A program made the translations under genes and the position numbers. Shown here one piece after another: positions 35,381 to 44,845 of a DNA stretch of 64,000 bases. Where the stretch lies: contig JAVJWR010000033.1 in NCBI GenBank assembly GCA_040221975.1, forward strand, positions 558,001 to 622,000, read 5' to 3'. The stretch comes from Haliea sp040221975 (GTDB lineage Bacteria > Pseudomonadota > Gammaproteobacteria > Pseudomonadales > Halieaceae). Below the pieces are notes generated by a model. The model was not told the DNA's origin, ran no database searches, and saw only the letters and a list, made by a program, of their open reading frames with translations. How positions within the stretch are numbered: position 1 is the first letter of the stretch; each line of letters starts with the position of its first letter.

Positions 35381-36619
35381 TTACACCTCCGGGTCGAAGC
35401 GAATGTGCATGTCCTTCATGCCATTCACGAAAAAGGACTGCACATAGCGCGGCGGCGCCACAAACTGCGGATTGCGCAGGCGCGGGATGATTTCCTCCAG
35501 CATGAGACGCAGCTCCAGCCGGGCCAGGTGCGAGCCGATGCAGAAGTGCTGGCCGATACCGAATGAACGCAGCTGGTTGGACAGGTCCGGCTGGCGCTCG
35601 GCACGCCGCACATCAAAGCGCATCGCATCGTCGCCGAACACGTGCTCATCGTGATTGATGGTGTGGTAGTGGAGCACCAGCTTGTCGCCCTTGCGCACCT
35701 GCTGGCCGCCGATCTCGACATCCTCCATCGCTGTGCGGCGCATGGCGGTAAACGCCGTGTTGTAGCGCAGGATCTCCTCACAGGCATCCGCGATTCGCTC
35801 CGGGTTGTCGACCAGATACTGCAGTTGCTCCGGGTGCTCCATCAGCAGGCGCATGCCGTGGGAAAGCACCGTACGGGTAGACTCGTTGCCCCCCACCAGG
35901 ATCAGAATGAACATCCAGCCGAACTCTTCCTCGGTGATGGTACGACCCTTGACCTCGCCCTCCAGCAGGTCCTGCAACAGCCCCGGCTGCGGGTTCAGGC
36001 GATGCTTCTCCGCCAGCTGCATGGCGTAGCCGATCACCTCCGCGGAGGCGATCTGTCCAGCCTCCTCTGACACCGACATCTCCGGGTCATCGGCGAAAAT
36101 CATGGTGTTGGTCCAGGTAAAAAACTGCTTGCGGTCCTCAATCGGGACTCCGAGCAGTTCCAGTATCGCGATCAGCGGCAGCTCAGCGGCGACCTCCTCC
36201 ACAAACTCGCACTCCCCGCGACTCGCAACCGCATCGACAATGCGCCTGGCATGCGCGCGCAGGCTCGGCTCGTGGGCGGCGATCTTCGCCGGCGTAAAGG
36301 CGGCGCGAACGATGCGGCGCACGATCTGGTGCTCCGGTGGGTCCATCCCGATGATGGTCCGGCGATGCACCTCCTCGACCAACCAGTCGTCATACTCGGT
36401 CGGAAACGGCGAACGCTCGGCGGAGGAAAACCGCTGCGGGTTCTTGCAGATCTCGTCCAGCTCCCGCTGCCGCGTCACCACCCAGTAAGGGACCCCGGTG
36501 AGGGGATCATCCAGTTTCACCAGCGGGCCCACCTCCCGGATCCTGGCCAGTTCGGCGTAGGGCATGCCCTCGACATAGGTGGTGGGGTCAAGGAGATTGA
36601 CGAAGGGACAGCCTGACAT
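35381..36619 (-). CDS. Cytochrome P450 of the P450-GMC-ALDH operon
   Basis: A 412-aa soluble bacterial P450. It has the I-helix GGNEST near residue 244, the K-helix EEILR, and the haem loop FGIGQHFCIGSHLARLEL with the Cys ligand near 361. The ATG at 36619 (MSGCPFVN) gives normal length; the extension to 36709 is unlike a P450. It leads the operon and should provide the first hydroxylation. No ferredoxin partner is encoded here. It is distinct from the P450 at 1604-2944, differing in I-helix and haem loop. Confidence 0.93.
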   Translation of the reverse strand: MSGCPFVNLLDPTTYVEGMPYAELARIREVGPLVKLDDPLTGVPYWVVTRQRELDEICKNPQRFSSAERSPFPTEYDDWLVEEVHRRTIIGMDPPEHQIVRRIVRAAFTPAKIAAHEPSLRAHARRIVDAVASRGECEFVEEVAAELPLIAILELLGVPIEDRKQFFTWTNTMIFADDPEMSVSEEAGQIASAEVIGYAMQLAEKHRLNPQPGLLQDLLEGEVKGRTITEEEFGWMFILILVGGNESTRTVLSHGMRLLMEHPEQLQYLVDNPERIADACEEILRYNTAFTAMRRTAMEDVEIGGQQVRKGDKLVLHYHTINHDEHVFGDDAMRFDVRRAERQPDLSNQLRSFGIGQHFCIGSHLARLELRLMLEEIIPRLRNPQFVAPPRYVQSFFVNGMKDMHIRFDPEV

Positions 36620-36717
36620 GGGGGACTCCGTTTGCAGTGAGTAGTCGCAGCAAGACAATGCGACATAATTGCTCATTTGTATAGTCTTGTGGAGTACAAT
36701 ACTGGTCAAGGCGGGTG

Positions 36718-36750
36718 TTTAAGCGAGTCTTAAGCTGGTGCCGCTACTCT
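36718..36750 (+). promoter_or_regulatory. PmrA-box-like element and -10 before the LTA-synthase-like gene
   Basis: TTTAAG-CGAGT-CTTAAG (36718-36734) fits the PmrA-box consensus YTTAAK-N5-YTTAAK perfectly. Ten bases later comes TACTCT (36745-36750), a usable -10. That spacing is what OmpR/PhoB-type activators use when they replace the -35 box. An almost identical arrangement lies at 45869-45901. Confidence 0.55.
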
Positions 36751-36782
36751 CCCTGCAGTCCTGCACCAGCCCTGGAGTCGAA

Positions 36783-38777
36783 GTGCCTGTACCACCCGCC
36801 ACACCCGCAACCCGCTTGCTGTTGCACACTTTGGTGCTGGGCCTGCTGCTCCTGCTCACCGCCCGGCTGGGCCTGGTGCTGTGGCAACTGGAGCGTGTCA
36901 GCGCCTCGAACCTGCTGCCGCAGGTGTTCCTGCACGGGCTGCGGGCGGACAGCATCATGATGAGCCTGATACTGTTGCCCCCGGCGCTGCTGATGCCGCT
37001 GGCCTGGTGGCGGCGCAGCTGGCCGCTCTGGCGCCTGTTGGCGGCAACCTGGCTGGCGGCCTGTGTGCTGCTGCTGGTGTTCATGGAGGCCTCGACCCCG
37101 GCCTTCCTGGGACAGTACGAGGCACGCCCCAACCGGCTGTTCTTCGAATACCTGGCCTGGCCGGGCGAGACCCTGCGCATGCTCTGGGGCGGATTCCGGC
37201 TGCAATTGCTGGCCAGCAGCGCGCTGATTGTGCTGGCGACAGTGGCGGCGGTCCTGTGGCTGCGCCACACCCTCGCCGCCCTGCCGTTCCAGAAACCCGC
37301 CTGGCACACCGTTGCCGCCTGGCCGCTGTTGCTCCTCGCCCTGACCATGGGCGTCCGCTCCACCCTGGACCACCGTCCTCTCAACCCGTCCTGGTTTGCC
37401 TTTGCGAGCGACAACCTGGTGAACCAGTTGATGCTGAACTCCACCTGGTCCCTTGCCCATGCGGTGTACAACCTGCGCCACGAATCCCGCGCCGGGGAGC
37501 GCTACGGCAAAATGACCGAGGCGCAAATACTGGAGACAGTGAAAACCACCGCGGCGGACTATGGCATCACCGGGTTTGCCGATCACCCCAAGCTGCCGAC
37601 GCTGCACCAGCAGACCAGCGCTCGCACGGATCAACGCCGTCTGAACCTGGTCATCATTCTTGAGGAAAGCCTGGGAGCCACCTATGTGAGCACTCTCGGT
37701 GGCATCGAAGGCCTGACCCCGAACCTGGAGCAACTGGGCACCCAGGGCTGGTGGTTCGAGAACCTCTATGCCACCGGCACCCGCTCCGTGCGCGGCATCG
37801 AAGCCGTGACCACCGGCTTCCTGCCCACTCCGGCCAGGGCCATGGTCAAACTGCTGGGATCGCGCGGCGGCTTCTTCACCCTGGCGAGCCTGCTGGGACG
37901 GGAGGGATATCACAGCGAATTCATTTACGGTGGCGAGGGCCACTTCGACAACATGGCCAGTTTCTTTCTCGCCAACGGTTTCGACCAGGTTGTCGACGAG
38001 CGGGACTACAAAAACCCGGTGTTCAAAGGCAGTTGGGGCGTCTCCGATGAGGACCTGTTCACCAAGACCGATGAGCGCCTGCAGCGACATCACGCCGCAG
38101 ACCAGCCGTCCTTTACCCTGGTGTTCTCGTCATCCAACCACACCCCCTTCGACTACCCGGAAGGTCGTATCGAACACTACGATGAGCCGGCAGCCACGGA
38201 AAACAACGCCATTCGCTACGCGGATTATTCCCTGGGGCGTTTTTTCGCCATCGCCCGCACCCGGGACTACTGGCAGGACACGGTGTTTGTCGTCGTCGCG
38301 GACCATGACAACCAGGTAGTGGGCGACAACCTGGTACCGGTAGAGCGGTTCCACATTCCAGCCATGATCCTCGGAGCCGATATCGCTCCGCGCCGCATCG
38401 AGACCGTCGCCAGCCAGATCGACCTGCCGACCACTGCCCTGTCGTTGATCGGTATCAGCGCCAGCCACCCCATGCTCGGACGGGACTTCAGCGCGGTCGA
38501 CGACCAGGGGAATGGACGCGCCATGATGCAATTCGGCGACAGTTTCGCGTGGATGGAAAACAGCGAGCTGGTGATACTTTCGCCGGAGCAGCCACCGGTA
38601 TTCGCGCACTATGATCCGGCCGGGAGACGAGTGACCCCTGTTACAGGAGAGCACCCTGAGGCGCACCAGCGCGCCCTGGCCCATGCCCTGTTACCATCCT
38701 GGTTGTACCGCACCGGGGGTTACAGTCTGGAGCCGGCGCCTGTCGTGGTCGTCCCGCAACGGCCCGGCGCCAGCTGA
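36783..38777 (+). CDS. LTA synthase family membrane sulfatase/phosphotransferase
   Basis: A 664-aa inner-membrane protein with about five N-terminal helices (to about residue 195) and a periplasmic alkaline-phosphatase-fold domain. Metal and nucleophile sites are visible: ILEESLG near residue 297, the Thr-containing TGTRSVRGIEA near 345, and VVVADHDNQV near 505. In Gram-negatives such enzymes transfer phosphoglycerol or phosphoethanolamine to periplasmic glucans or lipids, not to true lipoteichoic acid. I prefer the GTG at 36783 with GGAG upstream; a GTG at 36738 falls between the PmrA-like box and its -10 element. The shared box with the GT2/ArnT-like operon suggests an envelope-modifying role. 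Confidence 0.82.
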   Translation: MPVPPATPATRLLLHTLVLGLLLLLTARLGLVLWQLERVSASNLLPQVFLHGLRADSIMMSLILLPPALLMPLAWWRRSWPLWRLLAATWLAACVLLLVFMEASTPAFLGQYEARPNRLFFEYLAWPGETLRMLWGGFRLQLLASSALIVLATVAAVLWLRHTLAALPFQKPAWHTVAAWPLLLLALTMGVRSTLDHRPLNPSWFAFASDNLVNQLMLNSTWSLAHAVYNLRHESRAGERYGKMTEAQILETVKTTAADYGITGFADHPKLPTLHQQTSARTDQRRLNLVIILEESLGATYVSTLGGIEGLTPNLEQLGTQGWWFENLYATGTRSVRGIEAVTTGFLPTPARAMVKLLGSRGGFFTLASLLGREGYHSEFIYGGEGHFDNMASFFLANGFDQVVDERDYKNPVFKGSWGVSDEDLFTKTDERLQRHHAADQPSFTLVFSSSNHTPFDYPEGRIEHYDEPAATENNAIRYADYSLGRFFAIARTRDYWQDTVFVVVADHDNQVVGDNLVPVERFHIPAMILGADIAPRRIETVASQIDLPTTALSLIGISASHPMLGRDFSAVDDQGNGRAMMQFGDSFAWMENSELVILSPEQPPVFAHYDPAGRRVTPVTGEHPEAHQRALAHALLPSWLYRTGGYSLEPAPVVVVPQRPGAS

Positions 38778-38883
38778 CACCCCGATCGCCATAGACAGAC
38801 GCAGGCACCACAGCGAACCGTATTCTGATCCAAAGCCATCAACCAGCGTGAAGTAACAACGAAGCTGGCTGTTTACCCGGGAC

Positions 38884-39429
38884 TCAAGCGAGCAGAATCC
38901 GCAGCCCGATGGCTATCAATACCCCACCACCCAGCAGCTCCGCCTTGCTTTCCAGCCAGGTACCACTGCGCCTGCCGATATACACGCCGGCCCAGCTGAA
39001 CAAGGCAGTGGCCACACCGATCATCATGCAGGCCAGCGACGGTCCAACTTCCAGCAGCGTCAGGGCGAAGCCCGCCGCCATGGCGTCGATACTGGTTGCC
39101 AGTGCCAGCAACAGCATCACCCGGTGGCTGACCCGGCGGATATCCTCCTCCACCCCGTCGCCAAAAGACTCGACAATCATCTTGCCGCCGATAACCGCCA
39201 GCAACAGGAAAGCAATCCAGGGCGCATACACTTCCACCCAGCCCAGCACGCTGGTACCAGCGAGGTAGCCGATCAGCGGCATCAAGCCCTGAAATACACC
39301 GAAGTAGACGGCGCACAGCAAAGCGAGCCGACGCGAACTGCCGTGGGGCCTGGAACCGAGGCCAATCGATACGGCGAATGCATCCATGCTCAGGGCGATG
39401 GCGAGAAACAGGACTTCAATCACGGGCAT
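38884..39429 (-). CDS. mntP: Manganese efflux pump MntP
   Basis: This 181-aa protein has six hydrophobic helices and the two duplicated acidic motifs of MntP, SMDAFAVSIGLG near residue 14 and SIDAMAAG near 108. It exports Mn2+ across the inner membrane. The ATG at 39429 gives family length; the longer frame overlaps the divergent DUF1853 gene. I see no yybP-ykoY-type riboswitch in the short upstream space. Confidence 0.9.
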   Translation of the reverse strand: MPVIEVLFLAIALSMDAFAVSIGLGSRPHGSSRRLALLCAVYFGVFQGLMPLIGYLAGTSVLGWVEVYAPWIAFLLLAVIGGKMIVESFGDGVEEDIRRVSHRVMLLLALATSIDAMAAGFALTLLEVGPSLACMMIGVATALFSWAGVYIGRRSGTWLESKAELLGGGVLIAIGLRILLA

Positions 39430-39483
39430 ACCCGACAGCGGCCGAAGGGGCGGCAATTGTAAGCAAGCCCTGCCGACCGTGCC

Positions 39484-40578
39484 ATGGCACTGACGCACTT
39501 TCCGCCGGTATCATGGGCTTCCGAGACCAAAGCGTGGTGGCCAGTGCACCTGCCCGAGACCAGTCAAGAACTCGTAGCGCTTGAGCTGACGAACCCCCGG
39601 GTTCGCGACCTCGCCTGGGCCTGCCTGGGCCCTCCCCTGCTGCAGATGGAAACACTGAAGTCCGCCAGCGGAGTCACTACCGCCAGTCTGACGCTGACTG
39701 CCGCCAGGGCGCGCTGGTTGCAGCAGCTGGACCGGCAACCACAGCCACTGCTCACCTGGCTGGAGGCGCGCCCCGCTACGCGCCTGGGTCTGTATTTCGA
39801 GCATCTGTGGCACTTTTTCCTGCAACAGGATAGCGCAACCGAGCTGATCGCCCATAACCTGCCGCTAAGCAGCAATGGCAGAACCGTGGGCGAATTCGAC
39901 TGCCTGTACTACTGTCACGAGCGGAGGCGGCCGGTGCATCTGGAACTGGCAGTGAAATTTTACCTGGGCTGCCGGAGCTCGGCTGCCGGTGCTGACCAGA
40001 ACACGACGGTAACGTGGCTGGGGCCCAACACGGTGGATCGCCTGGACCTGAAGCTGCAGCGGCTGCTGCAGCACCAGAGCAGATTGTCTCTGGATCCGGC
40101 GGCCCGGGCGCTGCTGGCAAGCCGGGGCGTGGCGCAACCGCTGCGGGAGATCGCGTTGCGCGGGGCTCTCTTTCAGCCGGCCCGGGACCCTCTGGTGCCG
40201 CCGCCGGGCTACAACCCTGCCCTGCCTCTGCTGGATTGGCATGCACTGCCGGCCTGGCGGGCCCTGGCGCCGGCGGCAGCGCGGTTCGTCATCCTGCCGC
40301 GGCTGTGCTGGCTGTCGCCACTGCTGCGCGGCACCGGAGCGCTGGCGCCGGAAACGCTCGCCACACAAATGGAGCACTATTTCTCGCGCGGCGGTCGGCC
40401 CCAGCTCGTCGCCCAGGTAGACGAGCACGGCTGCGAGATCCGGCGTTTCTTCCTCACCGATTGCGATTGGCCTGGAATCCAGGGCTACCAGGGCTTGTCC
40501 ACAGGCAATGCGGCCACGTGGCGCCCCGCCAGACGGCCGAAGAAACTGCCGTCGCCGAGGGATATCCCGGAACAGTAG
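39484..40578 (+). CDS. DUF1853 family protein
   Basis: The 364-aa product is a DUF1853 protein, a conserved proteobacterial family of unknown function. Recognisable segments are RVRDLAWACLGPPLL near residue 39, LGLYFEHLWHFFL near 101 and GEFDCLYYCHERRRPVHLELAVKFYL near 135, which resembles a nuclease-like core (D...E-x-K) as noted for the family; that link is tentative. Its 3' end overlaps the convergent flavoprotein gene by 94 bases, so the last 30 residues are less certain. Confidence 0.82.
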   Translation: MALTHFPPVSWASETKAWWPVHLPETSQELVALELTNPRVRDLAWACLGPPLLQMETLKSASGVTTASLTLTAARARWLQQLDRQPQPLLTWLEARPATRLGLYFEHLWHFFLQQDSATELIAHNLPLSSNGRTVGEFDCLYYCHERRRPVHLELAVKFYLGCRSSAAGADQNTTVTWLGPNTVDRLDLKLQRLLQHQSRLSLDPAARALLASRGVAQPLREIALRGALFQPARDPLVPPPGYNPALPLLDWHALPAWRALAPAAARFVILPRLCWLSPLLRGTGALAPETLATQMEHYFSRGGRPQLVAQVDEHGCEIRRFFLTDCDWPGIQGYQGLSTGNAATWRPARRPKKLPSPRDIPEQ

Positions 40579-41969
40579 CCCTCGCCCCAGCGCGGCAGGC
40601 CACAACTGGTGCGGCCGGCGGCAAACAGCCCCGGCACCGGCTCGCCATCGGCATTCAGCACTTCGCCGGTGGGTCGCGTCAACAGCCCACCCAGAGTGAA
40701 CCCGGTTGCCGGGTAGTCGTCGGCGCCAAAGCTCAGGGCGGCAAAGGGAGGCTCCACCAGCGGCTGCATCCACTTGGCGCCCTTGTGGAATACCGGGTCC
40801 TCGCCGGCAGCGGCGTAGCGGTTGTAGGACTCCACTGTATGCACCAGCTCACCCGCAGGCAGGCCCAGCTCCGCCTCCACTTCCGCCCAGCTCTCCCCCA
40901 CCGCGGCGATGTGGATATCCGGGTTGAAATCCGGACGCGCGAAAATCGCGTTGTCCATCAACAGCCAGGCGCGACCGTTGGGCTGGCGCATCAGGTAGCG
41001 GGTAGCGCGCCCGTGGTACACATCCTCGTTGATGAAGCGCTGGCCGCGCTCGTTGACGAAGATGCCGAACACCATGTTGTCCGGGGGGAAGGAGGGCTTG
41101 GTCGCGAAGAACTCCTCCATGTGGCTCACTGCGCCGCCCACCGACATGCCCATGCGGATGCCGGAGCCGTCGTCGTTGCCGCCGGTGGTCGGCAGCCCGG
41201 CGGCCTCCAGGGCGGCGGGGGCAAACCGCTGCAGCATCTCCGTGTTGCAGATGAAGCCGCCGGCGCAGAGGATCACGCCCTTGCGGGCCCGCAGATAGCG
41301 CACTTCCCCGTCGATGCGCGCCACCACGCCGTGGACCGCGTCCACCGCATCGGCCACCAGGCACAGCGTACGGGCGTTGAACCGGGCCTCGGCGCCCGCT
41401 GCCAGGGCTCTCGCCGCAAACGCATCCATGACGATACGGCCGGCACCCATCCCCTCCATCTGCGCTGCGTGAGCCCGCGGCGCAGGTTTCGCCGCCGTCG
41501 AAAAGGGCCAGGCGGCCTCGCTGCCGGACCAGATCAAGGTGTCATCCGTCACCGGCTCCAGCCACTTGCCCGGCAGGAACGTGCCCTTGAACGGAACGCC
41601 CTGGGCCCGGATCCACTCGAAATGATCGACAGCGCCATCGGCATAGAGGCGGACTTTCTCCGCATCTGCGCCCGGGCCACCGCTTAGCAACAGATACTTG
41701 AACAACTCTTCCGGGCTGTCATCGAAGCCGGCGGCCTGTTGCACCGACGTACCGCCACCCAGATAGAACTCGCCACCGGACAGGGCGGCGCTGCCACCGT
41801 GGGTGCCGGCAACTTCGAGAATAGTGACCTGTGCTCCGGCGCTGGCCGCTTCAATGGCGGCGCAGGCACCGGCGATGCCGAAGCCAACAACGATGACATC
41901 GGTTTCAGTATCCCACTGCGGCACCTGGTCCAGGCGGCAGGGAGTGGCGGCGGAAAATCGGGGAGACAC
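40485..41969 (-). CDS. FAD-binding dehydrogenase, 3-ketosteroid dehydrogenase/fumarate reductase-like
   Basis: This 494-aa flavoprotein is of the FAD_binding_2 group. The N-terminal VIVVGFGIAGACAAIEAASAGA motif begins near residue 24, and the C-terminal FAD motif with TGFTLGGLLTRPTGEVLN and GLFAAGRTSCGLPRWGEGYCSGISLGDG lies near 430-475. The group includes KstD-type ketosteroid dehydrogenases and urocanate/fumarate reductases; GGNDDGSGIRMGMSVGG fits. The GTG at 41969 has AGAGGA eight bases upstream; the TTG at 42035 has none. It follows the GTPase gene by 94 bases. Substrate unassigned. Confidence 0.8.
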   Translation of the reverse strand: MSPRFSAATPCRLDQVPQWDTETDVIVVGFGIAGACAAIEAASAGAQVTILEVAGTHGGSAALSGGEFYLGGGTSVQQAAGFDDSPEELFKYLLLSGGPGADAEKVRLYADGAVDHFEWIRAQGVPFKGTFLPGKWLEPVTDDTLIWSGSEAAWPFSTAAKPAPRAHAAQMEGMGAGRIVMDAFAARALAAGAEARFNARTLCLVADAVDAVHGVVARIDGEVRYLRARKGVILCAGGFICNTEMLQRFAPAALEAAGLPTTGGNDDGSGIRMGMSVGGAVSHMEEFFATKPSFPPDNMVFGIFVNERGQRFINEDVYHGRATRYLMRQPNGRAWLLMDNAIFARPDFNPDIHIAAVGESWAEVEAELGLPAGELVHTVESYNRYAAAGEDPVFHKGAKWMQPLVEPPFAALSFGADDYPATGFTLGGLLTRPTGEVLNADGEPVPGLFAAGRTSCGLPRWGEGYCSGISLGDGSFFGRLAGRHVAALPVDKPW

Positions 41970-42063
41970 AGTTGCATTCCTCTCGTTAAAGACAAGCCTG
42001 GGGGGCAATATGTCGGCTTCACCGGGTATTTGCAAAGCCCTGGAGCAAGTGGCCAGTGCCGGT

Positions 42064-43716
42064 TCAACATGTGATTCCAGGTGGCGCCTGACACGCTATC
42101 CCCAGTGTGCCGCCAATCCTGCCCACGCCGGGTGCGGGCTGCTCACACAGCGCTAGCGCCGCCCCCCCCAATACCTGTTTGCCTATGTGCACCAGACCCC
42201 GGGCCTGGGCCAGAAACTGCGACAGGGGCGGGCCGCCACTGCCCGCCGCCTGCAGGCGTTCACGGTTGAGCTGGGCCGAGCGCGCCTGCCCGGCTGCCTC
42301 CAGCAGCAGTTCCTGCAATACTTCAATATTCCAGGACGGCTGCACCGGGGGCAGCGCAATCGCCAACGCGGGCTCCTCCGCATCGAATCCGACGGCGTCA
42401 TGGCAGTATTCCAGGGCCTCAAGAATCGCCGCGGCCTTGGGGTTGTCCTCTCCCGCCAGATCATAGGGCGGCTCCCATTCTCCTCGCGGAGGCAGCAGAT
42501 CGTTATGGGTTGTCACCAGCAGCAGTGGCGGTGGCCGCCGTCGCGGGTTGGCAGCACACCAGTCACGCCAGCGCTGCAGGAACTGATGGTCCAGCGCCTT
42601 GGCCGGTTTGTTGGCGGCATTAACCCACAGCAACAGGTCAGCCTCCACGGCGGCTGCCAGCAGCCGGTCACTCGCGGTGTCACTGCCGTCCAGGCCCGGG
42701 CTGTCAATCAGTACCAGCTCCGTATCGTTGGCCAGCTGCAGAGGATAGCGCCGGAATCCGTCGGTACTGGGCAGGCTGTCAACTTCAGCCACTGCAGCCG
42801 CGCGCAGGGCGTTTACCAGCGAGGATTTGCCGGCATTGACCTGTCCCAGCACCAGCACAGTCAAAGGCTGCAGGATTTCCGGCTCCGGCGCTTGCTGCTG
42901 CAGGCGCCAGGCGGCCAGCTCCCGCTCGGACAGCTGCAGGTGACCACTGTAGAGGTCGATCGCGACCTGCGTTACCTGCTCCAGCAGGGTGATCTTGAGA
43001 TTACGCTGCACATGCGCGTTCAATTCACCGAGCATGCTGCCGGCCAGCCGGGAACCGAGCTCACGCAGAATCCCCTGGGCCGGATTCAGGCCGACACCGG
43101 CCAGGCGCAACCAGGGCGAGCTGCGCTGGTACAGGCGATGGGCCCGTTCACCCCGGCGCCAATACCGGCGCAAGTCTGATATGCGCAGGCGCTGGGCCAT
43201 CGGCAGCTGTGCCAGCACGTCGGCGCGATAGCGGTGGCTACAGGTCTCCAGCATCAACAGGAATTCTGGCGCACTGAAGGCATATTCTGCCTCGGTGTCG
43301 TCGGCATGGTAGCAACGGGCCACGAAAAACAGCTGTTCCATGGCCAGCGCGGGCATCTCTTCCCAGGCAACTGCCGCAAGGTCCAATTGCACAATACGCT
43401 GCAGCGCATTGCCCCAGACAGCCTCGTCCCGGGCCGCCCAGTCCGGTCGGGGCGCAAGGTGCGCGACTGCGGCTGTCGAAGACTGCGCGTCATCCTGCCG
43501 GGGCCGCAGCAACCAGCGTCCCCCAAGCGTCAGCAAAGCCAGCATGAACAGGCCGCCGCTGAACCACAGCATCCAGCCGTTCTGCCACAACCAGACCAGT
43601 CCCAGCGCCAGCAGCACCAGCGCCGGCAACAACCAGAGCAGCAAGGCCGCGAGGTAAAGCTCCGCCCGGCGCTCACCCAGCTGGGTCCACAGCGTGCGCA
43701 GCCAGTTACTCTTCAT
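42064..43716 (-). CDS. Membrane-anchored GTPase
   Basis: A 550-aa protein with two N-terminal membrane helices (about residues 19-70), a helical domain, and a GTPase domain from about residue 285. G motifs are P-loop GQVNAGKSS near 291, DSPG (G3) near 340, and TTHND (G4) near 400. It resembles the dynamin-like/YeeP/YfjP GTPases. The C-terminus has a small hydrophobic stretch (GKQVLGGAALALCEQ). Its ATG at 43716 lies 11 bases inside the preceding GTPase gene. Function unknown; a role at the inner membrane is likely. Confidence 0.78.
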   Translation of the reverse strand: MKSNWLRTLWTQLGERRAELYLAALLLWLLPALVLLALGLVWLWQNGWMLWFSGGLFMLALLTLGGRWLLRPRQDDAQSSTAAVAHLAPRPDWAARDEAVWGNALQRIVQLDLAAVAWEEMPALAMEQLFFVARCYHADDTEAEYAFSAPEFLLMLETCSHRYRADVLAQLPMAQRLRISDLRRYWRRGERAHRLYQRSSPWLRLAGVGLNPAQGILRELGSRLAGSMLGELNAHVQRNLKITLLEQVTQVAIDLYSGHLQLSERELAAWRLQQQAPEPEILQPLTVLVLGQVNAGKSSLVNALRAAAVAEVDSLPSTDGFRRYPLQLANDTELVLIDSPGLDGSDTASDRLLAAAVEADLLLWVNAANKPAKALDHQFLQRWRDWCAANPRRRPPPLLLVTTHNDLLPPRGEWEPPYDLAGEDNPKAAAILEALEYCHDAVGFDAEEPALAIALPPVQPSWNIEVLQELLLEAAGQARSAQLNRERLQAAGSGGPPLSQFLAQARGLVHIGKQVLGGAALALCEQPAPGVGRIGGTLGIACQAPPGITC

Positions 43717-44845
43717 GCCGGGCCTGCTCGGCCACCGCCGACCCCTGTTGCCGGCCACTGGCCAGGGCATCCCGGTACAGTGCCTGCAGGGCCTGCGGAT
43801 CCGGCGCCAGGCCGTGCTGGCGCTGATACAGGTAATAGCAGGCTGCACGACCGATTGCCCAGGTGCTGGCGTAGCTCACGGACATCGACAGGGCAGTTCC
43901 CACCAGTTGGCCGTAGCCGGGAACCAACTTGCCCAACTGCCGGGCACCATGGCCCAGTGCGTACTTGAGCGCAACGCTGGATCCCAGGGCCCCGGCAAAT
44001 TCAGAAAAGCTGCGCCGGTCCCAGACGGTACCGTAACGGCGCGCAAGGCTGTGCAACAACTTGCCCTGCACCAGCGGTACGGAAGCCAGACCCACGACCG
44101 GCACTGCGTCGCTCGCAGCCGCGGTGGCCGCGTACCAGTGGACTTCCGGACGCAGGCGCTGGAAATTGGCCTGTTCCTGACTGCCGGCCTGCTGTTGTTG
44201 CAACCACAGGCCCAGTTGCGGCAGCTTGTCCGCCAGCAGTTCCCGCAGCTCAACGGCTCCGTTGTCGGCCGCAAGATCCTCGCCTGTCTCACTGAAATCC
44301 ACCAGGCAATGCGCCACCGGCGTGCCCCAGGCCGCCTCCAGTTCCGACTGCTGATGCGCCAGCGTGCGCACGCGCCCCGCGCCGGCGACAAGATCACGGC
44401 CGGTGTACACGGCCACAATGGCGTCGGCGCCAATGTGTGGAAAACGCTGGCGCATCGTCCGCAGCAACTGCAGTACAGTGTTCTGCTCCGGATCATCCAG
44501 GCGCACCACGACCAGCAGGGCATGACTGCCTGTGCCCAGCTCGGCGACATCTGCTTCCGGGTCATACCCCGACTCCCCCAGACCGCGGGTATCGATGAAC
44601 CGCACAATCGGGTGCGCAACCGGGAAGTCGTAAGCACTCGCAGTCGAGGTACAGGGTCGGAAACCAGTGCCGACAGCGGCGCTGCTGTCGCCCGTCAGCT
44701 GCCGGACCACCGACGTCTTGCCGGCCCCGGTCTTGCCGAGTAGCCAGATAACCGGCAGTGGCAGGACGTCGTGCACCGCCTGCAGGGTCGCGTCCGCCGG
44801 CGGGTTGACGATGGCGGCGTAGAGGCGTTCGGCAAAGCCCCTCAA
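43706..44845 (-). CDS. GTPase with DUF697-like C-terminal membrane domain
   Basis: This 379-aa protein has an N-terminal GTPase domain, P-loop LLGKTGAGKTS near residue 35, DTRGLGE (G3) near 86, and a C-terminal alanine/glycine-rich region LVPGYGQLVGTALSMSVSYASTWAIGRAACYYL, as in YcjF/DUF697 proteins. Its start overlaps the deacetylase-like gene by ATGA, and its end overlaps the next GTPase gene. The three genes are therefore tightly coupled. Partner GTPases encoded in tandem often form one membrane system. Confidence 0.8.
   Translation of the reverse strand: MRGFAERLYAAIVNPPADATLQAVHDVLPLPVIWLLGKTGAGKTSVVRQLTGDSSAAVGTGFRPCTSTASAYDFPVAHPIVRFIDTRGLGESGYDPEADVAELGTGSHALLVVVRLDDPEQNTVLQLLRTMRQRFPHIGADAIVAVYTGRDLVAGAGRVRTLAHQQSELEAAWGTPVAHCLVDFSETGEDLAADNGAVELRELLADKLPQLGLWLQQQQAGSQEQANFQRLRPEVHWYAATAAASDAVPVVGLASVPLVQGKLLHSLARRYGTVWDRRSFSEFAGALGSSVALKYALGHGARQLGKLVPGYGQLVGTALSMSVSYASTWAIGRAACYYLYQRQHGLAPDPQALQALYRDALASGRQQGSAVAEQARHEE

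Noticed and set aside
36783..38777. True lipoteichoic acid synthesis
   Set aside because: All other genes point to a Gram-negative cell; the family has other phosphotransfer roles there.
39430..39483. Manganese riboswitch before mntP
   Set aside because: Only about 50 bases separate the divergent genes, too little for a yybP-ykoY element, and no matching core is seen.
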